From JANJTB01 sp032027125 (GTDB taxonomy: Bacteria; Bacteroidota; Ignavibacteria; Kapaibacteriales; UBA2268), in assembly GCA_032027125.1 (NCBI GenBank), contig JAVSMQ010000001.1, positions 353,727 through 417,726 on the forward strand: a DNA stretch of 64,000 bases, read 5' to 3'. Made by a program: the position numbers and the translations under genes. The notes under the pieces were generated by a model. That model was given only the letters and a program-made list of their open reading frames with translations. It was not told where the DNA came from and made no database searches. Shown here one piece after another: positions 42,358 to 49,722 of the stretch; position 1 is the first letter of the stretch; each line of letters starts with the position of its first letter.

Positions 42358-43767
42358 TTACGAGACATCAATTCCAAGCTGTTCAATTCTATATATCAAT
42401 TTAGCTTGCGAAATTCCAAGTAATTTTGCAGCTTTTATCATATTTCCGTTTGTTATTTGAATAGTTTGCTCTATGATATCTTTCATAACATTTTCTAATA
42501 GTACACCACTTTTAGAAATTTTAAGATAATGCTGCCCATCCAATAAAGTAATATCGTTTTTAGAAGGATTGATATGAATTGAAGTTCCTGATTTTAGAAA
42601 TCCTAAAGAATCTTTTGTCAGAATTGTACCCTGCTCAAGCAGGACTATACGTTCAATTACATTCCTCAACTCTCTGACATTACCTTTCCATGGATACGCA
42701 TTAATTATGTCTGCTGCTTCACTTGTAAAACCGGTCACATTTTTATTGAATTTTTTATTAAATTCCTGAACAAATGCCGTAGCAAGTTTGAGTATGTCCT
42801 CTCCCCTTTCCCTCAATGGCGGCAGATGCATTCTTGCAACATTTAGTCTATAGAATAAATCCTCGCGGAATTTATTCTGTTCAACAAGTGATTCGAGGTC
42901 TTTATTTGTTGATGCAATTACACGGACATCAACTGAAATTTCTTTAACACCACCCAAACGATAAAATTTACGTTCCTGAAGAACCCTAAGCAGTTTGACC
43001 TGTAAATCCAGACTAAGTTCTGCAATTTCATCCAAAAGAATAGTTCCGTGTTGTGCCTGTTCAAATCTGCCGGGTCTGAATTTTTCCGTAGCTCCGGTAA
43101 ATGCACCTCGTTCATAACCAAACAATTCATTCTCGGCAAGTTCGCGAGGAATAGCACCGCAATTTATTGTAACAAAAGGTCCTTTTGCTCTGGGAGAATT
43201 TTCGTGAATAAATCTTGATAACAGTTCCTTACCAGTACCTGATTCTCCAAGAATCAAAACAGTTGTATCTTCAGCAAAGGATATTAATTTTGCCATTTCC
43301 ATGGCATCTTTCATACCCTGCGAAGAACCTAATATTTCACTTGGCTGCTCTTTTTTAATCTGTTCCGACAAAATCTCCACGCGGCGCCGCAGGTCAAAAT
43401 TCTTTAGCGAGCGATCAACAGATACTTCAAGCTGCTCTAAATCAAGAGGTTTAACAATGAAATCCTCGGCACCGAGTTTCATAGCGCGAACAGCCATTTT
43501 GATATCACTAAATGCAGTCATTATAATGACAGGCATTGTATATCCCTGCTTACGAAGTTGTTCGAGTATATCAAGTCCGTTGGAATCACCAAGAAAAATA
43601 TCAAGTAATATCAAATCCGGTGCAATCATGTGGAGTTCTTCCATCACCTTATTGACATCGCTAAAGGTTTCTACCCTTGTGTATTTAGAAAATAAAATGC
43701 CCTTGATGGCAGAATTCACCAAAGGGTCATCCTCAATAACTACAATTGTATAATTTTGTTTCGACAC
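42358..43767 (-). CDS. sigma-54-dependent response regulator (NtrC family)
   Basis: A 469-residue transcription activator. Receiver domain 1-125 with the phospho-acceptor Asp56 in LILLDIFLGD; AAA+ domain about 145-375 with Walker A GESGTGKE, the sigma-54-contacting GAFTGA loop, and GTILLDEIAELSL; C-terminal Fis-type helix-turn-helix ITNGNMIKAAKLLGISQAKL. It therefore activates sigma-54 promoters after phosphorylation. No cognate histidine kinase is adjacent, so it is an orphan regulator. It lies upstream of cheR on the same strand, but the 183-bp gap leaves co-transcription uncertain. Confidence 0.95.
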   Translation of the reverse strand: MSKQNYTIVVIEDDPLVNSAIKGILFSKYTRVETFSDVNKVMEELHMIAPDLILLDIFLGDSNGLDILEQLRKQGYTMPVIIMTAFSDIKMAVRAMKLGAEDFIVKPLDLEQLEVSVDRSLKNFDLRRRVEILSEQIKKEQPSEILGSSQGMKDAMEMAKLISFAEDTTVLILGESGTGKELLSRFIHENSPRAKGPFVTINCGAIPRELAENELFGYERGAFTGATEKFRPGRFEQAQHGTILLDEIAELSLDLQVKLLRVLQERKFYRLGGVKEISVDVRVIASTNKDLESLVEQNKFREDLFYRLNVARMHLPPLRERGEDILKLATAFVQEFNKKFNKNVTGFTSEAADIINAYPWKGNVRELRNVIERIVLLEQGTILTKDSLGFLKSGTSIHINPSKNDITLLDGQHYLKISKSGVLLENVMKDIIEQTIQITNGNMIKAAKLLGISQAKLIYRIEQLGIDVS

Positions 43768-44012
43768 TTTTTATATTTTTTTATCTACGAATTAAATCAA
43801 AACGAAATATAACACTTTTTTATGTAATAAATAAAATAAAATATCAAATAATTTTTTTAGAATTGAATATTTCAAGTTTCTGTGAGAATCAGCCATCTTC
43901 AGAAAGCATTACTAATTCATACATTGCTTTATACTCCGTATCCTAATTCGTGAAAATTGCTGAATCAAAGATAAATCATATATTGTCCATTTCCATCTGG
44001 TGCGATTCATAA

Positions 44013-44231
44013 CTAATTTAATCGAGATATACCTGACAATCTTGTAATCAATTCATCAGCTGATTCTTCTTTTAAGATTCCTTTTTGATAATCTTCCTTT
44101 GCAACAAGGGCTGAATGTTTGATTAACTCTCTTTTATTCTCAATAATCCGGCTTTTAACTGTAGCTACAAGGCGTATCTGCATATTTAATGGTAAATTTT
44201 CTACGTTTTCTAAAATATTATTATATAACAT
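44013..44231 (-). CDS. 72-residue hypothetical protein (possible orphan antitoxin-like)
   Basis: A small helical, charged protein: NLPLNMQIRLVATVKSRIIENK, then a lysine-rich middle and GILKEESADELITRLSG. Size and composition resemble small antitoxins of addiction modules, but no toxin gene is adjacent and I do not recognise the family. It is the last gene on the minus strand after the Rhs fragment array, about 50 bp downstream of fragment D. An upstream ATG at 44231 is used; the alternative starts are not better. Confidence 0.5.
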   Translation of the reverse strand: MLYNNILENVENLPLNMQIRLVATVKSRIIENKRELIKHSALVAKEDYQKGILKEESADELITRLSGISRLN

Positions 44232-44284
44232 TATAAATTTCCTGCAAATTAAAAAACTTCCTAAATAAACACGATTTGTAATTG

Positions 44285-44417
44285 TTAATATTATGAAAAT
44301 GTAATATTATCTAATACAGTATAGTGACTGACTCCATTCATAGTATTTTTAAAAAAGAGGGTCAATTGAATTAAAACCGTCCGGTCTCGTAATCATATTT
44401 TCTATTTATAAAACGCA
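44285..44417 (-). pseudogene. Rhs core fragment D (frameshifted)
   Basis: Read on the minus strand, directly after the stop of the 221-residue gene, the sequence gives RKYDYETGRF, then, one base out of frame, NSIDPLF, a stop, KYYEWSQSLYCIR and another stop. This is the end of the Rhs-associated core (consensus ...RYYDPETGRFxSxDPLxEKYYxWxPYxYxxNNP). An extra T and two stop codons show that it is a dead copy. It probably marks the junction of a lost toxin tip. Confidence 0.7.
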
Positions 44418-44419
44418 AA

Positions 44420-45085
44420 CTATATTCCAACATGTTTACGAAATTCTGTGATACATACTTCAATCAATTCATTGGGAATATTTTGTGGACTTTTTGCTAT
44501 TTCTTCGAAATCTTCAAGTATATCATTAAGTGTTGGGTCATTTAATAATTCAATATTGACATATTCGACTGAATGTTCCTGATACTCAATTTTCCCATTA
44601 GCTAAAGCATCGTAAATGCTATTTGGTGTAAACATCATAAATATACTTTGTTTTCTAATATCATTCTTCTCTACAGCTCTTACAATATCATTAAAAGTTT
44701 GCAATACTATACCGTCTTCAAAATACAATTTAAGTTCATTACTTATTGTATTATACTCAAAATCTAATAAAACTTTATCCTTTATTATTTGAATCTGTTC
44801 AAGTGTTCTTGTATAAAATTTATCATCTAAAATCCTGCTTGAAGCAATAATTTTTGATTTTGATATTATCTTCCAATGCCATTCAAAGAAAAACAAATAA
44901 TCTGAGGATAAATGTATTTTTTTGCTTATTGGATTTTGTTTTTTACCATTTAATAACACTAAATCACCAAAGTATAAATATAATATTGTACCTACAGGAA
45001 TATCCACTTTTATACATTCCTTATTTATAAACTCTTTAAGCACGTTATTTAAGTCTTGTTGAAGTTTTTTCATTTCATAACTCAT
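44420..45085 (-). CDS. candidate Rhs-associated immunity protein, paralogue of the 193-residue gene
   Basis: A 217-221 residue soluble protein without a signal peptide. It aligns over its full length, at low identity, with the protein at 45235: LKEFINKECIKVDIPVGTIL against LRKIIDKNCFQIGFSLESII, then YFGDLVLL against DFGRVLID, W-x-I-x-x-x-x-K-I, and FMMFTPNSIY against YIFTTKNDLY. The true start may be the ATG at 45073, which lies one base after the stop of Rhs fragment C; the ATG at 45085 overlaps it. This position (directly behind a toxin tip) and the paralogy suggest that both are immunity proteins; no enzymatic motif is seen. The role is inference. Confidence 0.6.
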   Translation of the reverse strand: MSYEMKKLQQDLNNVLKEFINKECIKVDIPVGTILYLYFGDLVLLNGKKQNPISKKIHLSSDYLFFFEWHWKIISKSKIIASSRILDDKFYTRTLEQIQIIKDKVLLDFEYNTISNELKLYFEDGIVLQTFNDIVRAVEKNDIRKQSIFMMFTPNSIYDALANGKIEYQEHSVEYVNIELLNDPTLNDILEDFEEIAKSPQNIPNELIEVCITEFRKHVGI

Positions 45086-45170
45086 AAAAATCTCTAAATT
45101 TTTTCACTACTACAAGGACTTTCCCCTTGCCGAAATAGCCCTGACGTGTTACACTCATCGTGTTAAGCAT
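45075..45170 (-). pseudogene. Rhs core fragment C
   Basis: A 31-codon fragment reading MLNTMSVTRQGYFGKGKVLV and then VVKKFRDFYEL with a stop. The first part matches MLDTLGVTRQGYIGKEKD of fragment A; the RKYDxxxxRF block is deleted and the rest is unrelated. Its stop lies one base before the ATG (45073) of the 221-residue gene. It shows that both the core and its tip were mostly removed while the following gene stayed. Confidence 0.7.
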
Positions 45171-45234
45171 GGTTTATCTGTATGTTTTATATGTATTATA
45201 ATTCTGCATAATAAATTAATTAAAAACCTACTTT

Positions 45235-45816
45235 TCAATTAGATTTCAAAAAATCTTCATAATATATAAATTCCCCTTTTAAATCTTCATGTATAATTGT
45301 ATCATTTGTTTCAATACTATAAAGGTCGTTCTTTGTTGTAAAAATATACATTTCCGAAGTTTCATCATTCCAATCCCATTGATTCATTTCACAAAATACT
45401 CTAAATCTAATATTTTCTTCAAAATCAATATAAAAATCCTTTGTGTTTTCATCAATGAAAACATCTACAACTTTTTTGTTCTCAAGAATTTTAATTAAAT
45501 TATCTTCTAAAACTGTTAGAGTCTTAGCTCTATTATCATGATAATTACCTTCATTATCATAGTAGCCATCATAATAATTCCAAGTGCAAAATATTTTATT
45601 ATTCTTTTCTATTCTCCATGCAGTCACAACTCTTAATGAATATTCTCCATGAGTTAAATAATCTTTTGTTTTGGGGTGTGTTCTTGGTTTCGCATCTATT
45701 AAAACTCTTCCAAAATCCAGTAATATTATAGATTCTAAACTGAAACCTATCTGAAAACAGTTCTTATCAATAATTTTTCTCAAATCTTGTATGAATGCTT
45801 CTTGAATATTATTCAT
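45235..45816 (-). CDS. candidate Rhs-associated immunity protein, 193 residues
   Basis: A soluble, acidic protein of 193 residues without a signal peptide. Its ATG overlaps the stop of Rhs fragment B by 4 bp (ATGA), the coupling expected between a toxin tip and its immunity gene. It is a distant paralogue of the protein encoded at 44420 (shared FG, W-R-I, FEENI/FEDGI and YIFT/FMMFT positions). I do not recognise a named immunity family. The frame is intact, although the toxin fragment before it carries stop codons, which suggests that it has been kept as an orphan. The function is inference. Confidence 0.65.
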   Translation of the reverse strand: MNNIQEAFIQDLRKIIDKNCFQIGFSLESIILLDFGRVLIDAKPRTHPKTKDYLTHGEYSLRVVTAWRIEKNNKIFCTWNYYDGYYDNEGNYHDNRAKTLTVLEDNLIKILENKKVVDVFIDENTKDFYIDFEENIRFRVFCEMNQWDWNDETSEMYIFTTKNDLYSIETNDTIIHEDLKGEFIYYEDFLKSN

Positions 45817-46066
45817 AATTGTATTATCCCTAAATCTAATTGTTCAATTGTTTTAACAAATTCTTTGACAGTTTGTTTTGCTTCATCTACCAAACCCATT
45901 CCATTACCATCGCTAAGTATTAATGGACTATTTCCTGCATAATGATATTATGTACAGCCATAATACATTTCCCAAAGCGGGTCAACAGAATTAAAACGTC
46001 ACGTCTCATAATCATACTTTCTTACTCCTTGGTCTCCAAGACTGGTTTGAATATTTTTCGAATAAA
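45813..46066 (-). pseudogene. Rhs core fragment B with remnant tip
   Basis: Minus-strand reading gives KFYSKNIQTSLGDQGVRKYD, YET, a stop, RFNSVDPLWEMYYGCT, a stop, YHYAGNSPLILSDGNGMGLV and then DEAKQTVKEFVKTIEQLDLG before the final stop. This is the Rhs core end (GVRKYDxETGRFNSVDPLWEKYY) followed by the PLILSDGNG junction and a short tip. Only two nonsense changes break it, so the decay is recent. The final stop overlaps the next gene by 4 bp. Confidence 0.8.
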
Positions 46067-46069
46067 ATT

Positions 46070-46264
46070 TCACTTCATTTTTATAACGGGAATTTTTAAA
46101 GATTCGCATATTCCTCTTGCAGTAAAAGTGTTTATTTCGATATGTCTGGGAACTGTTGATGATTGATTTGATTCCGGATTATAAAAAACTGTATGTTTAC
46201 TGCCTTCACGCTCTAATATACAACCATTCAATATCAGCCATTTAATTAATTCTTTACGTTTCAT
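46070..46264 (-). CDS. hicA: HicA-type mRNA interferase toxin
   Basis: A 64-residue toxin with the dsRNA-binding-like HicA fold. The key features are the catalytic GSKHTVFYNP (His in the GSKH motif) and the VPRHIEINTFTARGI segment, which match the family over its whole length. HicA cleaves mRNA and is neutralised by HicB. The gene overlaps hicB by 4 bp and stands second, so the order is antitoxin first (hicBA), the reverse of the classic hicAB. It lies between two Rhs core fragments and ends a few bases before fragment B. Confidence 0.9.
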   Translation of the reverse strand: MKRKELIKWLILNGCILEREGSKHTVFYNPESNQSSTVPRHIEINTFTARGICESLKIPVIKMK

Positions 46265-46473
46265 CCGCTTACAAGAATTTCTTCTTCAAACGAATCACTT
46301 CCTATTTCTTTGAAGTGCATAGAATTAGACTCAATTATCAGTTGAATTGCTTCAACAAGATTTTCTTTAACCTCCTCAACAGTTCTTCCCTGAGTATTAA
46401 CTCCTGAAATCTCTTTGACTGTTGCGGCATACCAACCATCAACTTTGGTTATTATTGCTGTATATTTAAACAT
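46261..46473 (-). CDS. hicB: HicB-type antitoxin
   Basis: A 70-residue protein with the partial RNase H-like HicB fold: KYTAIITKVDGWYAATVKEI (the degenerate nuclease strand pair), GVNTQGRTVEEVKENLVEAI. It lacks a C-terminal DNA-binding ribbon-helix-helix or HTH extension, so it is the short type that may not autoregulate directly. It is the first gene of the hicBA pair, 77 bp downstream of Rhs fragment A. Confidence 0.9.
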   Translation of the reverse strand: MFKYTAIITKVDGWYAATVKEISGVNTQGRTVEEVKENLVEAIQLIIESNSMHFKEIGSDSFEEEILVSG

Positions 46474-46550
46474 TTTATAACTCCTATGGATATTATAAAT
46501 ATTCTACGTTAAGTGAAGCAAACTATTTTATAACTGTTATGAAATCTCTA

Positions 46551-46772
46551 TTACTTTATATCTATCAATCTATAATATTTTTCAAATTGTGGTTCAACCG
46601 AATTAAAACTTTCTTTCTCAAAATCGTATTTACGGACGAAGTGGTCACCCAATTTGTTCTCTACATCTTTCTCCTTGCCGATATAGCCCTGACGTGTCAC
46701 ACCCAAAGTGTCGAGCATTGTGCCGCCGAATGGTTCGCAAGTTTTGTAGTTCTTTAGTTGTTTATTTTTCAT
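46551..46772 (-). pseudogene. Rhs core fragment A (longest)
   Basis: A 73-codon open frame: KTCEPFGGTMLDTLGVTRQG, then YIGKEKDVENKLGDHFVRKY, then DFEKESFNSVEPQFEKYY and a stop. This is the PFG ... GKEKDxExxLxxFxxRKYDxExxxFNSVxPxxEKYY core end of an Rhs protein without the upstream YD shell and without a toxin tip. The glycine and arginine of the usual DxETGRF have been lost, so the fragment is drifting. It has no ribosome binding site. It is the first of four fragments in this array. Confidence 0.8.
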
Positions 46773-46786
46773 AATAAGTTAGTAAC

Positions 46787-47434
46787 CTAATTTGCTTTAA
46801 CTCCCATACCAAATTTAAAGTCATGAAATTTTATTGAATTATAGTATTCATACCTATCCTCATCAATTTTGTTCCACGAAATACTATCAAGATTAAGTTT
46901 GAAATAAGTACCTTTAAAACTTGGAAATATTTTATTAATTATACTTTTATTTAATGAAGTAAAAAGAGTATCTGTAGTTGAATCTATCTTATTAGAAATT
47001 TGTAAAATTGAATTTGAGTATTTTAGATATTCTTCAGTATTTTGCTTTTTATTTAACCAAAGAATAGCAAAGCCAAATAATTCATGATTGATTTCTTTGC
47101 AGCCAATTATACTAAATCCAGGCTTATAAAATTCAATTTCATCATCATAAATATAGCTTTGAAATTCGACCTCTAAGGTGGTATTTCTAAAATAATGGTC
47201 TGATTTATCATATGTGTGCATAAAATTGCAGTAACAATTCCAATAAGGTCTTAATAATTTTGATTTAAAATTTATTGAATAAGAATGAGGTCCGGCAAAT
47301 TCATTATTTATCTTTATAGGGATTTTAAATTCATTCATAGGTATAGTAAATTTTTCCTGACTAATTTTACATTTTTGGCTATTACATGAAAAAATTAGAA
47401 TCATAAAAAATAACAACATCAATATGTTCTTCAT
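46787..47434 (-). CDS. hypothetical lipoprotein, 215 residues
   Basis: A lipoprotein with a clear signal peptide (MKNILMLLFFMILIFSC, lipobox LIFSC). The mature part is lysine-, asparagine- and aromatic-rich, with a likely beta-sandwich pattern; no family is recognised. It lies between the 260-residue gene and Rhs fragment A on the same strand, so it may be another accessory or immunity gene left by a previous Rhs tip, but nothing in its sequence proves this. Confidence 0.6.
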   Translation of the reverse strand: MKNILMLLFFMILIFSCNSQKCKISQEKFTIPMNEFKIPIKINNEFAGPHSYSINFKSKLLRPYWNCYCNFMHTYDKSDHYFRNTTLEVEFQSYIYDDEIEFYKPGFSIIGCKEINHELFGFAILWLNKKQNTEEYLKYSNSILQISNKIDSTTDTLFTSLNKSIINKIFPSFKGTYFKLNLDSISWNKIDEDRYEYYNSIKFHDFKFGMGVKAN

Positions 47435-47466
47435 TTTGTAGCTCCAATAATTTTTTCACCTTCTTT

Positions 47467-48249
47467 TTACATAACTTCAACAACTTCTTCATCAGTCATA
47501 ATCTGATTCAGTAAAACCGATAAATCACTTCTCGTAAAGCTTGAAATTTCATCTTTTTCGGAATCAAGTTTTTCTACAACTCCAAACATTTTTATATCAT
47601 CAAAAAATATTATCAATGATAAAATCATCAAATTCCCTGATTCATTTACATCAAATAAATCGAATAAATCATCGGCAATGTGAAATAATTCAGAAATTTC
47701 CAATTTGGCAATGTAGTTTTTTAAAATCCGGTGGAGTTCATAAGAAAATTTCGCTTTTGAAATCAGTAAACCGCTTGAATAATTATCAGGATTATCCAGA
47801 ATATATTCGGCTATATCCAAAACAATTCTGTTACCGCTGAAATAATTTAGTTTCAGCCTTGCTTCTTTGACCGGAATTGACACCGAATCAGAAAAAATGT
47901 AAGTAATTAATGTTGTAACCGGTCTTATAGTAAAATTGAATCTGAGGTCTATGGCATTTTGCAGCAAATCAGTCAGATACTCTTTGTCCGGAGAAGCATA
48001 TTTCAATTGAAAATCATAAAAAGAATCAAAAGCACTGTCGTCATTGCAGAGGTCATCAGGGAAAATTTCTTCTGCAGAAATCACTGACATTATTCTGTAG
48101 CACTGATATAAAGCATCTGCACGGATGAATTTTTCATAGAAAGCATCGGAGGCAAATGAGTTGATTAGATTTTGATATGTTGCACTCGATACATCATTGA
48201 GCAGACCATGGAGTCTTTCATTTTCATTTTTTATTTGTACTTCAAACAT
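47467..48249 (-). CDS. hypothetical soluble protein, 260 residues
   Basis: A mainly helical, acidic cytoplasmic protein with no signal peptide or membrane segment. Long amphipathic helices (LLQNAIDLRFNFTIRPVTTL, ISELFHIADDLFDLFDV) suggest an alpha-helical repeat or adaptor fold. No family is recognised. It lies 32 bp upstream of the lipoprotein gene and may be cotranscribed with it. The base composition is less AT-rich than that of the immunity-like genes downstream, so it may belong to the core genome. Confidence 0.65.
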   Translation of the reverse strand: MFEVQIKNENERLHGLLNDVSSATYQNLINSFASDAFYEKFIRADALYQCYRIMSVISAEEIFPDDLCNDDSAFDSFYDFQLKYASPDKEYLTDLLQNAIDLRFNFTIRPVTTLITYIFSDSVSIPVKEARLKLNYFSGNRIVLDIAEYILDNPDNYSSGLLISKAKFSYELHRILKNYIAKLEISELFHIADDLFDLFDVNESGNLMILSLIIFFDDIKMFGVVEKLDSEKDEISSFTRSDLSVLLNQIMTDEEVVEVM

Positions 48250-48435
48250 TTTATTTTCAATTTTTGTATAAAATTACACTACTAAATTATTGAAATTTAC
48301 AACAATAACAAAAATAAATGATTGAGAATTTTTAGTAATTGAATATAAAATTGATATTACTAATGAGTTTACTTCAGAAGATTCAGTATTTCTATAAAAA
48401 CACCAAATGAATTCTGAAAATATATGCAGATTTTA

Positions 48436-48473
48436 AAAACCACTTTCGATATTAAGTTCTGAAAATGGTTTTT
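48436..48473 (-). terminator. terminator of the secreted HMA-like gene
   Basis: AAAACCACTTTC (48436-48447) pairs with GAAAATGGTTTT (48461-48472) with one mismatch. On the minus strand the hairpin is followed by TTTTTAAAA. The stop codon of the gene lies inside the loop, so termination is very close to the end of translation. Confidence 0.6.
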
Positions 48474-48817
48474 CTTCTGTTGTTTTGTTTCTTATCCAAG
48501 CTGTTTTCTTTACTGATACTGCCAATTGGGTATTTGTTTATTTTATAGCCTGATTTTCTGAAGTAATCAAATATATCTTCATCATTCAACAATTCACGGT
48601 CGTATATAACAGTTAATAATCCCGAATCATTATTGAAATATGAATCAATTATTCCTTCTGTATCAACTAAATTTTCCGAAAGCTTTTCAAAATTTTTGTA
48701 ATCAGAAATTTTGGTATGTATAAATAATGCTTCGGGTGCTGCCGCTAACGATTGCGAAACTGATAATACCGATATAAAAATAACAGTAACCAACGAAATC
48801 AATTTATAGGATTTCAT
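48452..48817 (-). CDS. secreted small protein, possible HMA-like fold
   Basis: A 121-residue protein with a signal peptide (1-26, ending SLAAAP). The mature part shows an alternating beta-alpha-beta-beta-alpha-beta pattern: ALFIHTKI, NFEKLSENLVDTEGIIDSYF, GLLTVIYD, DIFDYFRKSGYKI. This matches the heavy-metal-associated (HMA) fold in size and order, but the CxxC metal site is missing, so metal binding is not supported. The C-terminal tail is basic (KKQNNRRKTIFRT). It is a lone gene; the role is unknown. Confidence 0.65.
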   Translation of the reverse strand: MKSYKLISLVTVIFISVLSVSQSLAAAPEALFIHTKISDYKNFEKLSENLVDTEGIIDSYFNNDSGLLTVIYDRELLNDEDIFDYFRKSGYKINKYPIGSISKENSLDKKQNNRRKTIFRT

Positions 48818-48984
48818 TTCTTTTCTCCGGTTTATTTTTTAATTTATTTAACTTACATTTATAGTTACGCTATGGCTATAAAAAAGTTTCACAACATTAA
48901 GCCGGAGAAAAGTTAAAAAATTTGTTTAATGAGACCTTAAAAGGATTCATTAAACAGGTTATTACATATTTTCAAACCACAGAA

Positions 48985-49512
48985 CTATTTCTTTTCCCCG
49001 AGTTTCTTAATTATTTCCAAACCGGAATCATTATAATTAGCAAAAAAATCATAATCGGTAACATGGTCAACAGCAAGCAGACACGGACTGCTTTTGCCTT
49101 CTAATCCACAACCGCATACAGTACCTTCATCTGTAGTTTTAAAACCGCAGCTATTGCAGTCATCATCACTTTCGCAGGATACAATGAATGGATGTTTTAC
49201 AGAAAGCCCTGTCTTATTGTACTCACCGCTGAAATGGAAATTTACAGCACCGATATCGCCCTTATCCGTTTTATAGATAAGTGCAACAAAAGATGACTTT
49301 AAATCGCTTTTTAATTCGTGGCTAATAATTTGGCTGATGCCGCCTTTCTTTTCGCTTATATACCCGACTAATGAGGGCAATGCAGACTGGACATAATCAC
49401 CGCTTGTAACCCCTTGCTTGTTTTGTTCGGGTGTCTCTTCCGGCAAATCTTTTGTTTCATTGCACGATGTTATCAAAAAAGTAAAAAGCAGTCCAAACAG
49501 AATATATTTCAT
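48985..49512 (-). CDS. cysteine-rich hypothetical lipoprotein
   Basis: A lipoprotein of 175 residues starting at ATG 49512 (an in-frame start at 49539 would place extra residues before the signal). Signal MKYILFGLLFTFLITSC with lipobox ITSC. The second half contains a cysteine cluster, CESDDDCNSCGF and CGCGLEGKSSPC: seven cysteines within about 40 residues, suggesting disulfides or metal binding. No family is recognised. It is convergent with nothing and separated from PBP1A by 210 bp of divergent intergenic DNA. Confidence 0.65.
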   Translation of the reverse strand: MKYILFGLLFTFLITSCNETKDLPEETPEQNKQGVTSGDYVQSALPSLVGYISEKKGGISQIISHELKSDLKSSFVALIYKTDKGDIGAVNFHFSGEYNKTGLSVKHPFIVSCESDDDCNSCGFKTTDEGTVCGCGLEGKSSPCLLAVDHVTDYDFFANYNDSGLEIIKKLGEKK

Positions 49513-49722
49513 AGTTCCAAAAGACATAAATAACTCCAAATTTTATTCATAAAATGTTTTTTTTCATAATAATTCCTATCAACAAAATAATTTTGAATTT
49601 AGTGTAAAAAAAGATTATCAAATTATATTCAAAAAAACAATGGATTCTCGAAAATAGTTGTTATTTTAGAGTTTTACTTGTGAAGAGTTTTATAAATAAT
49701 TGTTTGAAATACGTTAATTAGC

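Noticed and set aside
43301..43753. 150-codon plus-strand frame opposite the response regulator
   Set aside because: It is the complement of the receiver domain; serine-rich shadow composition.
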